64,000 nt of DNA from Bacteroidales bacterium (GTDB lineage: Bacteria > Bacteroidota > Bacteroidia > Bacteroidales > P3), in assembly GCA_017480225.1 (NCBI GenBank), contig JAFVBB010000014.1:62001-126000 (forward strand), given 5' to 3'. The notes under the pieces were generated by a model that ran no database searches, was not told the DNA's origin, and worked only from the letters and a program-made list of their open reading frames with translations. The translations under genes were made by a program, and so were the position numbers. The stretch's first letter is position 1; each line of letters starts with the position of its first letter. Positions 16,274 to 25,105 of the stretch are shown one piece after another.

Positions 16274-16939
16274 TGGCAACTGCACCGCGGTGTGGGTGCA
16301 GTGCCTTGTGTAGGGGCATCCGTATGGAATGGTGCAGTGCAGGCCTGTGGCCACCAATGGCTCGCTGCCTGCCGCGATTGTCTTCATCTTGCTTATGTTC
16401 GCCTCGACAGTGGTCATCTGTTGGCGGGTGTAGTCTGTAAGGTCGACCACAACGAACTGACTCTCGGCGTTCTGCTCCGCCGAGCGGTGCACTATGCAGA
16501 ACCTGTGCACGTCGCGGCAATGACCGATAATATAGCGCTGCACCGAAGCATCGTGGCGGTAGGTGTCGGTCAGTGCCGTGCCGCTTTTCACCTCGAACAC
16601 GTCGAGCGAGCCGTCGCTGTTCTTCTTCACCACGTCTGCCAGCACCAGCACGCCGTCGTACTCAAAGCCAGCCTCGAAGAGTGTGACCCCACCCTTGCGG
16701 TCGAGCACTTCGGCAGTGAGGGAGGCATAGCGGTCGCGGCGCGGGCCAAGCAGGCTGCTGATGTCTGTTGCTTCGGGGAATTTGTCCTTGAATTCGCGCT
16801 CAAAGGTGCGACCATAGTCGAAGCTCATTTGTTGCTCGGCGGTGTAGTGTGCCAGCTGCGGCATGTGCATGTCAAGCCACAGAGCACGGTCGCACTGCAG
16901 TCCGCGGATGTATTTGCTTTTGCTCAGCAGGTGGCTCAT
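16265..16939 (-). CDS. Cas4-like/DUF2779-type PD-(D/E)XK nuclease domain protein
   Basis: A 224-residue protein. It begins with LSKSKYIRGLQCDRALWL, the N-terminal signature of DUF2779 proteins. The nuclease core has FERE at 46-49, D102 (LADVV) and E116-V-K118 (FEVKSGT), the acidic and lysine residues of a PD-(D/E)XK active site. Four cysteines (C16, C202, C208, C214) are placed as in Cas4/AddB Fe-S nucleases: one near the N-terminus and three near the C-terminus. DUF2779 proteins are usually much longer, so this is a minimal version. No cas genes or CRISPR array are present. The start overlaps the stop of the LOG gene (ATGA, 16936-16939). Confidence 0.78.
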   Translation of the reverse strand: MSHLLSKSKYIRGLQCDRALWLDMHMPQLAHYTAEQQMSFDYGRTFEREFKDKFPEATDISSLLGPRRDRYASLTAEVLDRKGGVTLFEAGFEYDGVLVLADVVKKNSDGSLDVFEVKSGTALTDTYRHDASVQRYIIGHCRDVHRFCIVHRSAEQNAESQFVVVDLTDYTRQQMTTVEANISKMKTIAAGSEPLVATGLHCTIPYGCPYTRHCTHTAVQLPLF

Positions 16940-17472
16940 TGCATTGCAAGCAGCATCATTACGTGTGTGACGCTGTCGGCCACAGCCAGTCCGCAGTCGC
17001 CACGCATCATGCCTTCGGCCTTTGCCATGTCAAGCCATTGCAGCCAGTGGTCGTAGTAGCCGTGCTCGTTGAGGATAATCAACGGTTTGTCCATCAGCCC
17101 CAGCTGGTTGGCCACCATCACCTCGCTCACTTCATCGATTGTCCCTATGCCGCCTGCCAACGCCACGAATGCGTCGCTCTGCTGCATTATGCGCCTCTTG
17201 CGCTCTGCCATCGACGCCACACGTTCCAGCCTTGTCACCTTTTGAGAATTGATGACGGCCTCGCTGAAGTGCGAGGGAATTACGGCAACCACCTCGCCAC
17301 CACGTTCCATCGCGGCACTACTCACCAGACCCATCAGCCCCAGGTTCGACCCTCCGTAGACGAGTGTGCGCCCCGTGTAGGCCAGTTTGTGCCCCAACAG
17401 CGTGGCCGAGGTTGCATGGCAGGGATCTTTGGGCAGTTGCGAGCCGCAGAATACGGCCACTGTCTTTATCAT
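16936..17472 (-). CDS. LOG family protein (TIGR00730)
   Basis: A 178-residue Rossmann-fold protein of the LOG (Lonely Guy) family, which removes ribose 5-phosphate from nucleoside monophosphates such as cytokinin precursors. Seen are VAVFCGSQ at the start, LVYGGSNLGLMG (phosphate-binding loop), the catalytic Arg/Lys region AERKRRIMQQSDAFVAL, and AGGIGTIDEV. In most family members the last motif reads PGGxGTxxE; here Pro is replaced by Ala while the Gly-Thr-Glu core stays. It is coupled by ATGA overlap to the Cas4-like gene downstream and lies 9 bp after the DUF456 gene. Confidence 0.9.
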   Translation of the reverse strand: MIKTVAVFCGSQLPKDPCHATSATLLGHKLAYTGRTLVYGGSNLGLMGLVSSAAMERGGEVVAVIPSHFSEAVINSQKVTRLERVASMAERKRRIMQQSDAFVALAGGIGTIDEVSEVMVANQLGLMDKPLIILNEHGYYDHWLQWLDMAKAEGMMRGDCGLAVADSVTHVMMLLAMQ

Positions 17473-17481
17473 CTTGTTTGT

Positions 17482-17970
17482 TTATATCAGTGCAACAGTT
17501 ACTTTCACAGCCAGCACGATGGCGTAGGCCACCTTGGCCAAAGTGCCTGTCATCAGGCCGATGAACGCGCCCCAGGCGGCACGCAATGCGGGCTTCCATT
17601 GGCGTTGTTTCATCCATTCGCCAACCAGCGCACCCACAAACGGCCAGAAAAACAGCCCCACAAGCCCTCCGGGTCCGAATGGCACTCCCACTATGCCCAC
17701 CAGCAGGCCGATGGTGCATCCCCACACGCCCCACTTTGAGCCGCCGAAGCGTCTTGTGGTGAGTATGGGCACCACGTAGTCTGCCACCATCAAGGCCAGC
17801 CCCGCCACCGCCGTCCACACCAGCCACGGCCGACCTATGCCCACGCCTGCCACGCTGGCAAGCATCAGCCCGGCCCAGGCTGCCGGAACCGCAGGCGGGA
17901 ACGGCAGGAACACCGCCACCACGCCCAGCGCCAGCAAGAGGTAGGCACACACGATGAGCAGGGTGTTCAT
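17482..17970 (-). CDS. DUF456 membrane protein
   Basis: A 162-residue integral membrane protein with five to six hydrophobic segments covering nearly the whole chain. Glycine-rich stretches such as GCTIGLLVGIVGVPFGPGG and FVGALVGEW are characteristic of DUF456, a small conserved family of unknown function. The start at 17970 overlaps the GNAT-HD stop by ATGA, so these genes are translationally coupled. Confidence 0.85.
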   Translation of the reverse strand: MNTLLIVCAYLLLALGVVAVFLPFPPAVPAAWAGLMLASVAGVGIGRPWLVWTAVAGLALMVADYVVPILTTRRFGGSKWGVWGCTIGLLVGIVGVPFGPGGLVGLFFWPFVGALVGEWMKQRQWKPALRAAWGAFIGLMTGTLAKVAYAIVLAVKVTVALI

Positions 17971-19073
17971 AGGCTTCCCATTATCGAGTCGAACATGCTG
18001 CGCAGCAGATGGCGGTCGGCGATTATGCCGCGCAGCTCGGCCAGCATCCCCGTGTTGGGACCGTCGTCGAGCCACAGCCTCAGGTAGCCTCTTTCGGAAT
18101 ACTTCTCGTCGAGGTGTTGCAGCGTGCGCTCCCATTGCTGCTTGTGGCCGAGGGCAGGGTAGTGGAGCAGGCCGTACTCCACAGTGCGGCGCACTATGAG
18201 TTCCGGATCCAGGTCGCGGTCGGCTTCGGCGAGCACGCGTCCCAGCAGGCTGCGTGGCGGGCATCCGCTCGACGCACGGTGGTCTTCCACCGCCTGCGCC
18301 ACCAATTCCACCTGCTCCGGCTCGAAATGGCTGCGCAGGAAACTGTCGTCGCGCACCATGCGGCCGCCTTCGAAGTGATGGTGCTCACGTCCGGCACCGA
18401 GGCCTGCGTCGTGCCATGCGGCGGCGGCGTAGAGCAGGTCGGGGGCTATGCCGCGCGGCGTGCCGGTGAGCATCGTGCGGGCTATCACGCGCAGCGCGTG
18501 CTGCCTGTCGTGCGCGCTGTCGAAGCCGTCGTAGAGTGGCAGTATGAAGGCGTCGACGTAGCCTGCAAGGTCGCGGCTGACGGCCTGGTGGCTCCACCAC
18601 TCGTAGGCCAGCCTCTCGGTGAGGTCGGCCATGTGTACCACGCCGCTGTACACGAACTGCTCGCGGCGCGCCACGTGGCGCATCGCGGCGTTGTCGCGGT
18701 GGGTGTCGAAGCGCAGGTAGGGATGCCTGCCTTTGGCGAAGGCGAAGGCCTCCCTGGCCACCCCCTCCGCGCCCTCGGCCTTTGCCAGGCGGTGCAGGGT
18801 GGCGTAGGCGCTGGACTGGTCAATCCAGTGGCCGTGCTCTATTATGGCGTAGGTGGGCTCAATGCCTGGCACCAGCGCGAAGCAGCCCACCGCGCGGTGG
18901 TTGTGCTCCACTATGAAAGCGTGCCCTTTGCGTATGTCGCCCTCCACCAGCCCGGCCGTGGGGTAGCCCACCCACTGCGTGGTGTTGCCCGACGCCCTCA
19001 TCAGCGCGCGCGAGTGGTCGTACATGGCCATCATGGCCTCAAGGTCGGCCACCGTGGCTTGGCGCACATTCAT
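17967..19073 (-). CDS. GNAT acetyltransferase-HD phosphohydrolase fusion
   Basis: A 368-residue protein from the ATG at 19073, 2 bp after the upstream stop. Residues 1-155 look like a GNAT domain: VRQATVADLEAMMAMY at the start, GCFALVPG in the middle strand, and a late block HPYLRFDTHRDNAAM typical of GNAT proteins annotated in Bacteroidota. Residues 180-330 form an HD domain with H188/H192 (DSAHDRQHALRV), HD at 221-222 (AAAWHDAGLG) and a further His cluster (REHHHFEG). The domains are joined without a linker rich in Gly or Pro. Substrate is unknown. Both halves keep their key residues, so a bifunctional enzyme is likely rather than a chimera of decayed parts. Confidence 0.8.
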   Translation of the reverse strand: MNVRQATVADLEAMMAMYDHSRALMRASGNTTQWVGYPTAGLVEGDIRKGHAFIVEHNHRAVGCFALVPGIEPTYAIIEHGHWIDQSSAYATLHRLAKAEGAEGVAREAFAFAKGRHPYLRFDTHRDNAAMRHVARREQFVYSGVVHMADLTERLAYEWWSHQAVSRDLAGYVDAFILPLYDGFDSAHDRQHALRVIARTMLTGTPRGIAPDLLYAAAAWHDAGLGAGREHHHFEGGRMVRDDSFLRSHFEPEQVELVAQAVEDHRASSGCPPRSLLGRVLAEADRDLDPELIVRRTVEYGLLHYPALGHKQQWERTLQHLDEKYSERGYLRLWLDDGPNTGMLAELRGIIADRHLLRSMFDSIMGSL

Positions 19074-19075
19074 GG

Positions 19076-19690
19076 CTATTCGTCGCGTTTGCGTTTGAAC
19101 CATTCGGCGAAGCGCGGCAGGTCGTCGAGCGGCTGGAACCCCGACTTGAACGGCTCCGGCATGAGCGGCACCGTCTCTATGTAGCCCACCATGGTGGCGC
19201 AGTCGAACTCGCCAAGCAGCGCCTCAACGGTCACGTACACACCCACCTGGAAGTCCTCGTCGTCCTGCCGCTCTCCACCCTCTACTGCGATGCGCAGGCC
19301 GAGCATCTCCGGCTCCTCCTCGCACTCCAGCTGTTCGAAGTACATCTTCGCCGTCTCGAAGCGGTAGTGGTCGAAGCGAACCTTGAGGTCGGTGCCCATG
19401 GGCTGCTTGAAGGCCACGATGTCCCACCAGTCCAGGTCGGGTGCGGCGTCGGTGAGCTCCACCAGCGGGCGGAAAAGGTCGGTGTCGCCCTCGGCGGTGA
19501 AGGTCAGCGTGCGTCCGTTGGCCGTGGGCTCGCCCACCTCGCAATCAAGGCCGGGGCAGTAGGCGTGCAGCTGCCCGCGCAGGCTGCCCATCAGGGCCGC
19601 GCGGCTCTCGGCATCGAGGTCGCCCATGGCTATCAACTGCTCGTTGTGGTCGGTGAACCACTGCCAGAATATGTCGGTATTGTTCTCCAT
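19076..19690 (-). CDS. conserved acidic protein of unknown function
   Basis: A 204-residue soluble protein, strongly acidic, without signal peptide or membrane segment. It starts MENNTDIFWQWFTDHNEQL and has a Cys pair (YCPGLDCEVG). The C-terminal half carries beta-rich stretches (LGLRIAVEGGERQ, DFQVGVYVTVEALLGE). I do not recognise a family. It lies between murB (9 bp upstream) and the GNAT-HD gene (2 bp downstream), so it is cotranscribed with them. Confidence 0.65.
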   Translation of the reverse strand: MENNTDIFWQWFTDHNEQLIAMGDLDAESRAALMGSLRGQLHAYCPGLDCEVGEPTANGRTLTFTAEGDTDLFRPLVELTDAAPDLDWWDIVAFKQPMGTDLKVRFDHYRFETAKMYFEQLECEEEPEMLGLRIAVEGGERQDDEDFQVGVYVTVEALLGEFDCATMVGYIETVPLMPEPFKSGFQPLDDLPRFAEWFKRKRDE

Positions 19691-19699
19691 TATTTCGGG

Positions 19700-20659
19700 T
19701 TATATTATTATTGCCTCAGTCTCAAGCTCCACGCCGAACATGCGCCTCACGTCGTCGCTCACGGCCTGCGCCAGCGCCACCACCTCGGCGCCCTCGCAGC
19801 CGCCGGTGTTGTAGAGCACCAGCGCCTGTCCAGGCCACACCCCGGCCTTGCCGAGCGTCTTGCCGCGCCAGCCCGCATGGTCGATGAGCCACGCCGCCGA
19901 GAGTTTGCCTCCGGCGTAGACGGGCATCTCCGGGTATCGGCGCAGCAGCGCGCCGGCGGCCTCGCTGCCCACCACCGGGTTCTTGAAAAAGCTGCCTGCC
20001 GAGCCGTGCTCCTCCGGGCGTGGCAGCTTGCGCCAGCGCAGGGCGGTGACGGAGTCTATCATCTGCTGCGCCGTGAGGTGAGGCAGCGACTGCAGCGCCT
20101 GGTGCGTCAGCACCGGGCTGTAGTCACCCCCTTCGAGGAGCCTCACTGCCGTGATAAGCCACCGTCCGGCCTGTTGCTTGAAGACCGAGGTGCGGTAGCC
20201 GAAGCGGCAGTCGCCGCGGCTCAGCCGCTCGGTGCGCAGGCTCTGCATGTCTATGGCCTCCACCCATTCCACCGCGTCGCCGGTCTCCACGCCATAGGCA
20301 CCGGCGTTCTGCACCACCGCGCCGCCCAGCGTGCCGGGTATGGCCGCCAGGTTCTCCATGCCGTGGCGCCCCTCGGCCGCGCGGCGGCGCACCACGTCGT
20401 CGAGCGTCCAGCCGGCGCCGAGGGTCAGCCCGTCGGCCGAGGCCGACCGGTCGGCCTCGATGGCCACAGTGCCGTCGAAGTCGCGTATGAAAAGCACGTT
20501 GCTGCCTCCGCCAAGCACCGCCATGGGCTCGTCGGCACGGCGCTCATTGAGCCATTGCAGAGCGTCGTCGGCCGAGTCGAGCCACACAACGCGCCTGGCC
20601 GTGGCGGGTGTGCCGAATGTGGTCAGCCCTTGCAGCGGGCAGTTGTTCTGTGAGCGCAT
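19700..20659 (-). CDS. murB: UDP-N-acetylenolpyruvoylglucosamine reductase
   Basis: A 319-residue cytoplasmic flavoenzyme that reduces UDP-GlcNAc-enolpyruvate to UDP-MurNAc with NADPH. The FAD-binding N-terminus includes LTTFGTPATARRVVWL and VLGGGSNVLF. IPGTLGGAVVQNAGAYG is a family signature. GSAGSFFKNPVV carries the catalytic Ser, and AAWLIDHAGWRG lies in the third domain. The length and extra C-terminal domain match the E. coli type. The start at 20659 opens MRSQNNCPLQGLTTFGT. It is first in a minus-strand run with the unknown acidic protein and the GNAT-HD fusion. Confidence 0.96.
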   Translation of the reverse strand: MRSQNNCPLQGLTTFGTPATARRVVWLDSADDALQWLNERRADEPMAVLGGGSNVLFIRDFDGTVAIEADRSASADGLTLGAGWTLDDVVRRRAAEGRHGMENLAAIPGTLGGAVVQNAGAYGVETGDAVEWVEAIDMQSLRTERLSRGDCRFGYRTSVFKQQAGRWLITAVRLLEGGDYSPVLTHQALQSLPHLTAQQMIDSVTALRWRKLPRPEEHGSAGSFFKNPVVGSEAAGALLRRYPEMPVYAGGKLSAAWLIDHAGWRGKTLGKAGVWPGQALVLYNTGGCEGAEVVALAQAVSDDVRRMFGVELETEAIII

Positions 20660-20854
20660 GGTAGGTGCTGTTTGTTTATACAGTCAAAAACGCCGCCGCG
20701 GCGCAGATATTGCGTCGTCGCCCAAAAATAGCCCCTGTCATGGTGAAGGGCTGTTCGGCGGGTGCTGAATGTGTTGATTTATAGATACTTGGAGAGTGAT
20801 TGCTGTGTATATGCTTGAAAATCAGCCAAACAAGCCATCAGGGCAATGTCAACA

Positions 20855-20957
20855 CCGTCTGTTCTTCGATTGTTCTCCGATTGTTCTTCGATTGTTCTTC
20901 GATTTTGTATCGAAGAACAATCGAAGAACAATCGGACATCAATCGGAGAACAGACGG
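20855..20957. repeat. 11-bp unit palindromic array, group A copy 1
   Basis: Four units rightward (TCTGTTCTTCG, ATTGTTCTCCG, ATTGTTCTTCG twice; 20858-20901), a 9-bp centre ATTTTGTAT, then four inverted units (CGAAGAACAAT twice, CGGACATCAAT, CGGAGAACAGA; 20911-20954) bounded by CCG and CGG. The left flank is TCAACACCG. The two inner units of each arm match exactly; the outer ones differ at a few positions. Confidence 0.93.
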
Positions 20958-20991
20958 TTTTGGGGCATCTTTGGCACCCCCTGTCGAGGCA

Positions 20992-21033
20992 TGAAAAGAG
21001 GCACAGCTGGCGGATTAATCCGCCAGCTGTGCC
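20992..21033 (-). terminator. intrinsic terminator of nadB
   Basis: A perfect 34-bp palindrome (21000-21033; arm GGCACAGCTGGCGGATT) is followed on the minus strand by TCTTTTC. It sits 28 bp past the nadB stop. Confidence 0.8.
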
Positions 21034-21061
21034 TTACGGGTTGGCTTGTGCTGCCTTGCGG

Positions 21062-22645
21062 TCAGTCCTTGTCCTGGTTGAGCAGGTCGAGCGAGTAGTG
21101 CAGCCCCACGTTCTCCCTGCGGGCACGCGCCATCTTGATTATCAAGTAGGCGCAGGCAATGAGGTTGCGCAGCTCGCAGAGCGGCTCGGTGAGCACCGAG
21201 CGGTTGTAGAGGTCCTCCGTTTCGCGGAAGATGAGGTTCAGGCGGTCGAAGGCTCGCTGCAGGCGCAGGTCGCTGCGCACGATGCCGACGTAGTTCCACA
21301 TTATCTCCTGCAGCTCGCTCTTGGTCTGCGTGATGAGTATCATCTCCTCGTTCAGCACCATGCCCTCGGCGTTCCAGTCGGGTATCTGTCCGCGCAGGTT
21401 GCCGTGAACGGCTCTTGCGGCCTCGGCAATGGCCGACTGGGCTGCGTTGTGGGCGTAGACCACTGCCTCGAGCAGCGAGTTGCTGGCCAGGCGGTTGCCG
21501 CCGTGCAGGCCCGTGCACGAGCACTCGCCCGCCGCGTAGAGGTGGCGTATGGAGCTTTCGCCGTGGCGGTCAACCTTGATGCCTCCGCACTGGTAGTGCA
21601 TGGCCGGGCGGATAGGTATCATGTCGCGTGTGATGTCGATGCCGATGGAGAGGCACTTGGCATAGATGGTGGGGAAGCCCTCGATGAGGTGCTTCTTGCC
21701 AATGCCGCGCGCGTCGAGGTAGAGGTAGTCCATGCCCGAGAGCTTCATCTCGTTGTCGATGGCGCGGGCCACTATGTCGCGCGGGGCGAGCGACAGGCGC
21801 GGGTCGTATTTCTGCATGAACTCGCGGCCCTCGCGGTCCTTGAGCACCGCGCCCGCGCCGCGCATGGCCTCGGTGATGAGGAAGGCGGGCTTCTCGGCCG
21901 GGTTGTAGAGAGAGGTGGGGTGGAACTGGGTGAACTCCAGGTCGCTCAGCACACCGCGCGCGCGGTGCACCATGGCCACGCCGTCGCCGGTCGAGATGAT
22001 GGGCGTGGTGGTGGTGGTGTACACGTTGCCCATGCCGCCGGTGGCCAGCAGGGTCACTTTGGCCAGGTAGGTGTCTATGCGGTTGGTGTCGCAGTCGAGG
22101 GCGTAGACGCCGTAGCACTCGATGCCTGGCGTGTGCTTGGTGACGCGTTGGCCCAGATGGTGCTGTGTGATGATGTCGATTGCGAACTGGCGCTCCTTGA
22201 TGGTTATGTTGGGATGGCGCCGCGCGGCTTCGAGCAGTGCGCGCTCAATTTCCTCGCCGGTGTTGTCCTTGTGGTGCAGTATGCGGAACTCCGAGTGGCC
22301 GCCCTCGCGGTGCAGGTCGAAGCGGCCGCCCTTGCCGTCGAGGTCGAAGTCCACGCCGTAGCGCACCAGCTCGCGTATGCGGTCGGGAGCCTCGCGTATG
22401 GTCATCTCTACCACCTCGCGGTCGCAGATGCCGTCGCCGGCCACAAGGGTGTCCTCGATGTGCTGCTCGAAAGAGTCGCTGTCGTACATCACAGCCGCTA
22501 TTCCGCCCTGCGCGTAGCGTGTGCTGCCCTCGGCGGCGTCGCCTTTGGTCAGGATGCACACGCGCCCGTGCTCTGCCACCTTGAGCGCGAAACTGAGGCC
22601 GGCAATGCCCGACCCGACAACCAAAAAGTCTACTTCGTGTCGCAT
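21062..22645 (-). CDS. nadB: L-aspartate oxidase
   Basis: A 527-residue FAD enzyme that oxidises aspartate to iminoaspartate in de novo NAD synthesis. The FAD-binding GxGxxG is VVGSGIAGLSFALKVAEHG (residues 8-26). GSTRYAQGGIAAVMYDSDS is the family motif near residue 45. HPTSLYN, the MHYQCGGIKVDRHGES block and AAGECSCTGLHGGNRLASNSLLEA complete the flavoprotein fold. The C-terminal helical domain ends KMARARRENVGLHYSLD. nadA and nadC are not adjacent; nadD is at 50.4 kb. It ends at a strong terminator. Confidence 0.97.
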   Translation of the reverse strand: MRHEVDFLVVGSGIAGLSFALKVAEHGRVCILTKGDAAEGSTRYAQGGIAAVMYDSDSFEQHIEDTLVAGDGICDREVVEMTIREAPDRIRELVRYGVDFDLDGKGGRFDLHREGGHSEFRILHHKDNTGEEIERALLEAARRHPNITIKERQFAIDIITQHHLGQRVTKHTPGIECYGVYALDCDTNRIDTYLAKVTLLATGGMGNVYTTTTTPIISTGDGVAMVHRARGVLSDLEFTQFHPTSLYNPAEKPAFLITEAMRGAGAVLKDREGREFMQKYDPRLSLAPRDIVARAIDNEMKLSGMDYLYLDARGIGKKHLIEGFPTIYAKCLSIGIDITRDMIPIRPAMHYQCGGIKVDRHGESSIRHLYAAGECSCTGLHGGNRLASNSLLEAVVYAHNAAQSAIAEAARAVHGNLRGQIPDWNAEGMVLNEEMILITQTKSELQEIMWNYVGIVRSDLRLQRAFDRLNLIFRETEDLYNRSVLTEPLCELRNLIACAYLIIKMARARRENVGLHYSLDLLNQDKD

Positions 22646-22700
22646 TGATATGTCAATAGTTTGTTTGGAGTTTTCTTCAGAATATCAACCTTGTCCGGCT

Positions 22701-23777
22701 CTAATCGACATGCTTGTTGGCGTAAAGTTTCTTGACTTTCTTCATGTCGTGCTTCACCATGATGCGAACCAACTCCTCAAACGAGGTCTTCTGTGGGTTC
22801 CAGCCCAGCGTCTTGCAGGCTTTGGAGGGGTCGCCAAGCAGTTGGTCGACTTCGGCAGGACGGAAGTAGTTGGGGTCGACCTCAACAATTGCCTTGCCGG
22901 TTTTCACGTCGACACCTTTTTCCATTATTCCCTCGCCTTGCCATTCAAGTTCTATGCCCACTTCCTTGAAGGCCAGTGTGCAGAACTCGCGCACGGTGTG
23001 ATATTGTCCGGTGGCGATGACGTAGTCGTCTGGGTGGTCCTGTTGCAGAATGAGCCACATGCATTCTACATAGTCTTTGGCATAGCCCCAGTCGCGCAGC
23101 GAGTTAAGGTTGCCCAGATAAAGCTTGTCCTGGTAGCCTTGCGCTATGCGAGCCGCCGCCAGCGTTATTTTTCGTGTGACGAATGTCTCGCCCCGGCGCT
23201 CGCTTTCGTGGTTGAAGAGGATGCCGTTGCAGCAGTACATGCCGTAACTTTCGCGATAGTTCTTCATTATCCAGAAGCCGTAGAGCTTTGCCACGCCATA
23301 GGGTGAGCGCGGATAGAACGGTGTTGTCTCTTTCTGTGGCACTTCCTGCACCAGTCCGTACAACTCGCTGGTCGAGGCCTGGTAGATGCGGCAGCTTCCC
23401 GACAGACCGGCAATGCGCACTGCCTCAAGCAGCCGCAGAACACCCATTGCATCGGCGTCGGCGGTGAACTCGGGCACGTCGAAACTCACCTTCACATGGC
23501 TTTGCGCGGCCAGGTTGTATATTTCGTCGGGACGTATCTCGCTGATGATGCGTATCAGGCTCGATGAGTCGGTCATGTCGCCCCAGTGCAGGTTCACCAG
23601 TCGTTTCTTCTTCATGTCGCGCACCCACTCGTCGAGGTAGAGGTGTTCTATTCTTCCGGTGTTGAAACTCGAGGAGCGTCGCAGAACGCCATGAACCTCG
23701 TAGCCTTTCTCAATCAGAAACTCGGCCAGGAAACTGCCGTCCTGCCCGGTGATGCCAGTGATAAGCGCTTTTTTCAT
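22701..23777 (-). CDS. gmd: GDP-mannose 4,6-dehydratase
   Basis: A 358-residue SDR-family enzyme converting GDP-mannose to GDP-4-keto-6-deoxymannose for surface sugars such as fucose or rhamnose. The NADP-binding motif [15 protein letters not shown] lies at residues 6-20, [15 protein letters not shown] is the Gmd signature, TSELYG contains the catalytic Thr/Glu, and [12 protein letters not shown] holds Tyr and Lys. Codon use is less GC-rich than in most neighbours. The start at 23777 gives the canonical N-terminus. It follows the dehydrogenase gene by 28 bp and precedes nadB by 55 bp. The usual partner fcl (GDP-fucose synthase) is not in the window. Confidence 0.96.
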   Translation of the reverse strand: MKKALITGITGQDGSFLAEFLIEKGYEVHGVLRRSSSFNTGRIEHLYLDEWVRDMKKKRLVNLHWGDMTDSSSLIRIISEIRPDEIYNLAAQSHVKVSFDVPEFTADADAMGVLRLLEAVRIAGLSGSCRIYQASTSELYGLVQEVPQKETTPFYPRSPYGVAKLYGFWIMKNYRESYGMYCCNGILFNHESERRGETFVTRKITLAAARIAQGYQDKLYLGNLNSLRDWGYAKDYVECMWLILQQDHPDDYVIATGQYHTVREFCTLAFKEVGIELEWQGEGIMEKGVDVKTGKAIVEVDPNYFRPAEVDQLLGDPSKACKTLGWNPQKTSFEELVRIMVKHDMKKVKKLYANKHVD

Positions 23778-23805
23778 AGGGTGGGTGTTTATTGTGTTTG
23801 GTTTG

Positions 23806-25044
23806 TCAGTCTCGTTTGAAAAGGTCGCGAGTGTACACTTTCTCGTGCACGTCGTCGAGCGAGGAATCGTAGCGGTTGGCAATGATGGCCTGGCTGCGGC
23901 GTTTGAATTCATCGAGGTCGTTGACTATTGTCGAGCCGAAAAAGGTCGACCCATCGGCCAACGTGGGCTCGTAGATGATTACTGTCGCCCCCTTGGCCTT
24001 TACGCGTTTCATGACGCCTTGTATGCTGCTTTGACGGAAGTTGTCGCTGCCAGTCTTCATCGTGAGGCGGTAGACGCCAATCACACACTCGCGCTCCGCG
24101 TTGGCACAGAATTCCCCCTGGTTGAAATAGTCGTAGTAGCCCGCTTTTTTCAGCACCTGGTCGGCAATGAAATCCTTGCGCGTGCGGTTGCTTTCCACAA
24201 TGGCGCTCATCATGTTCTGCGGCACGTCGCGGTAGTTTGCCAACAGTTGCTTGGTGTCTTTCGGAAGACAGTAGCCGCCGTAGCCGAAAGAGGGGTTGTT
24301 GTAGTGGGTGCCGATGCGGGGATCTAGGCACACGCCTTCGATGATTTGTTGTGTATTGAGGCCTTTCATCTCGGCATAGGTGTCGAGTTCGTTGAAGTAG
24401 GAGACGCGCAGCGCAAGGTAGGTGTTGGCGAAGAGTTTCACGGCCTCGGCCTCGGTGGTGCCCATGAATAGCACCGGCACATCCTGCTTCACTGCGCCTT
24501 CCTTCACCAGAGTGGCGAACATCCTCGCACGCTCGGCCAGCCGCTCGTCCGTCTGGTCGTAGCCCACGATGATGCGGCTTGGGTAAAGGTTGTCATAGAG
24601 TGCTTTACTCTCACGCAGGAATTCGGGTGCGAAGATAATGTTGGGCGTCCCGAAACGTTGGCGCACACTCTCGGTGTAGCCAACGGGTATGGTGCTTTTA
24701 ATCACCATCACGGCGTTCTTGTTCACGGCCAGCACCTTACTGATGACATCCTCCACTGCTGTGGTGTCGAAGTAGTTTTTTGCGCTGTCGTAGTTTGTCG
24801 GGGCTGCAATCACCACAAAGTCGGCGTCGCGGTAGCCTGCCTCCTGGTCGAGTGTGGCTCGCAGGTTGAGTGGCTTGTGGGCGAGGTAATCCTCGATGTA
24901 GTCGTCTTGTATGGGAGACATGCGATTGTTGACCATCTGCACGCGTTCTTCCACCACATCAACGGCTGTCACCTCGTTCTTCTGCGAAAGAAGTGTGGCC
25001 AGCGACAGCCCAACATAGCCTGTTCCTGCAACGGATATTTTCAT
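23806..25044 (-). CDS. UDP-glucose 6-dehydrogenase-like nucleotide-sugar dehydrogenase
   Basis: A 412-residue NAD-dependent enzyme. The Rossmann motif [14 protein letters not shown] is at residues 6-19. The substrate and catalytic segments are [37 protein letters not shown] and [16 protein letters not shown], with the active-site Cys. The C-terminal domain has [16 protein letters not shown]. It oxidises the 6-OH of a UDP-sugar to the uronic acid for polysaccharide synthesis; UDP-glucose is the likely but unproven substrate. The start at 25044 is preferred over the ATG 12 bp upstream because it opens directly on the Rossmann strand. It is expressed from the promoter at 25074-25105 and followed by gmd. 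Confidence 0.92.
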   Translation of the reverse strand: MKISVAGTGYVGLSLATLLSQKNEVTAVDVVEERVQMVNNRMSPIQDDYIEDYLAHKPLNLRATLDQEAGYRDADFVVIAAPTNYDSAKNYFDTTAVEDVISKVLAVNKNAVMVIKSTIPVGYTESVRQRFGTPNIIFAPEFLRESKALYDNLYPSRIIVGYDQTDERLAERARMFATLVKEGAVKQDVPVLFMGTTEAEAVKLFANTYLALRVSYFNELDTYAEMKGLNTQQIIEGVCLDPRIGTHYNNPSFGYGGYCLPKDTKQLLANYRDVPQNMMSAIVESNRTRKDFIADQVLKKAGYYDYFNQGEFCANAERECVIGVYRLTMKTGSDNFRQSSIQGVMKRVKAKGATVIIYEPTLADGSTFFGSTIVNDLDEFKRRSQAIIANRYDSSLDDVHEKVYTRDLFKRD

Positions 25045-25073
25045 TGTTTGCTTCAATTTTGGTTAACTGGGTG

Positions 25074-25105
25074 CAAAGTTACGAAGATTATCCAAACCAA
25101 CCAAA
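25074..25105 (-). promoter_or_regulatory. promoter of the dehydrogenase-gmd genes
   Basis: On the minus strand TTTG (25105-25102), 20 bp spacer, TAACTTTG (25081-25074), then CACC. This is a full Bacteroidota-type -33/-7 pair 30 bp before the start codon. Confidence 0.75.

Larger units (their letters stand above)
20660..21061. other. 402-bp intergenic region with group A array and nadB terminator
   Basis: It lies between nadB (3' end) and murB (5' end), both on the minus strand. It holds the group A palindrome (20855-20957), the nadB terminator (20992-21033) and a GTTGATTTATAG motif near 20773. A weak minus-strand -7 box (TATTTTTG, 20723-20730) could serve murB. Confidence 0.7.

Noticed and set aside
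20846..22648. Long plus-strand open frame crossing the 20.9-kb array and nadB antisense
   Set aside because: It is antisense to nadB, and the peptide from the array (SIVLRLF, EEQSKNN) arises in all frames because 11 bp is not a multiple of 3.
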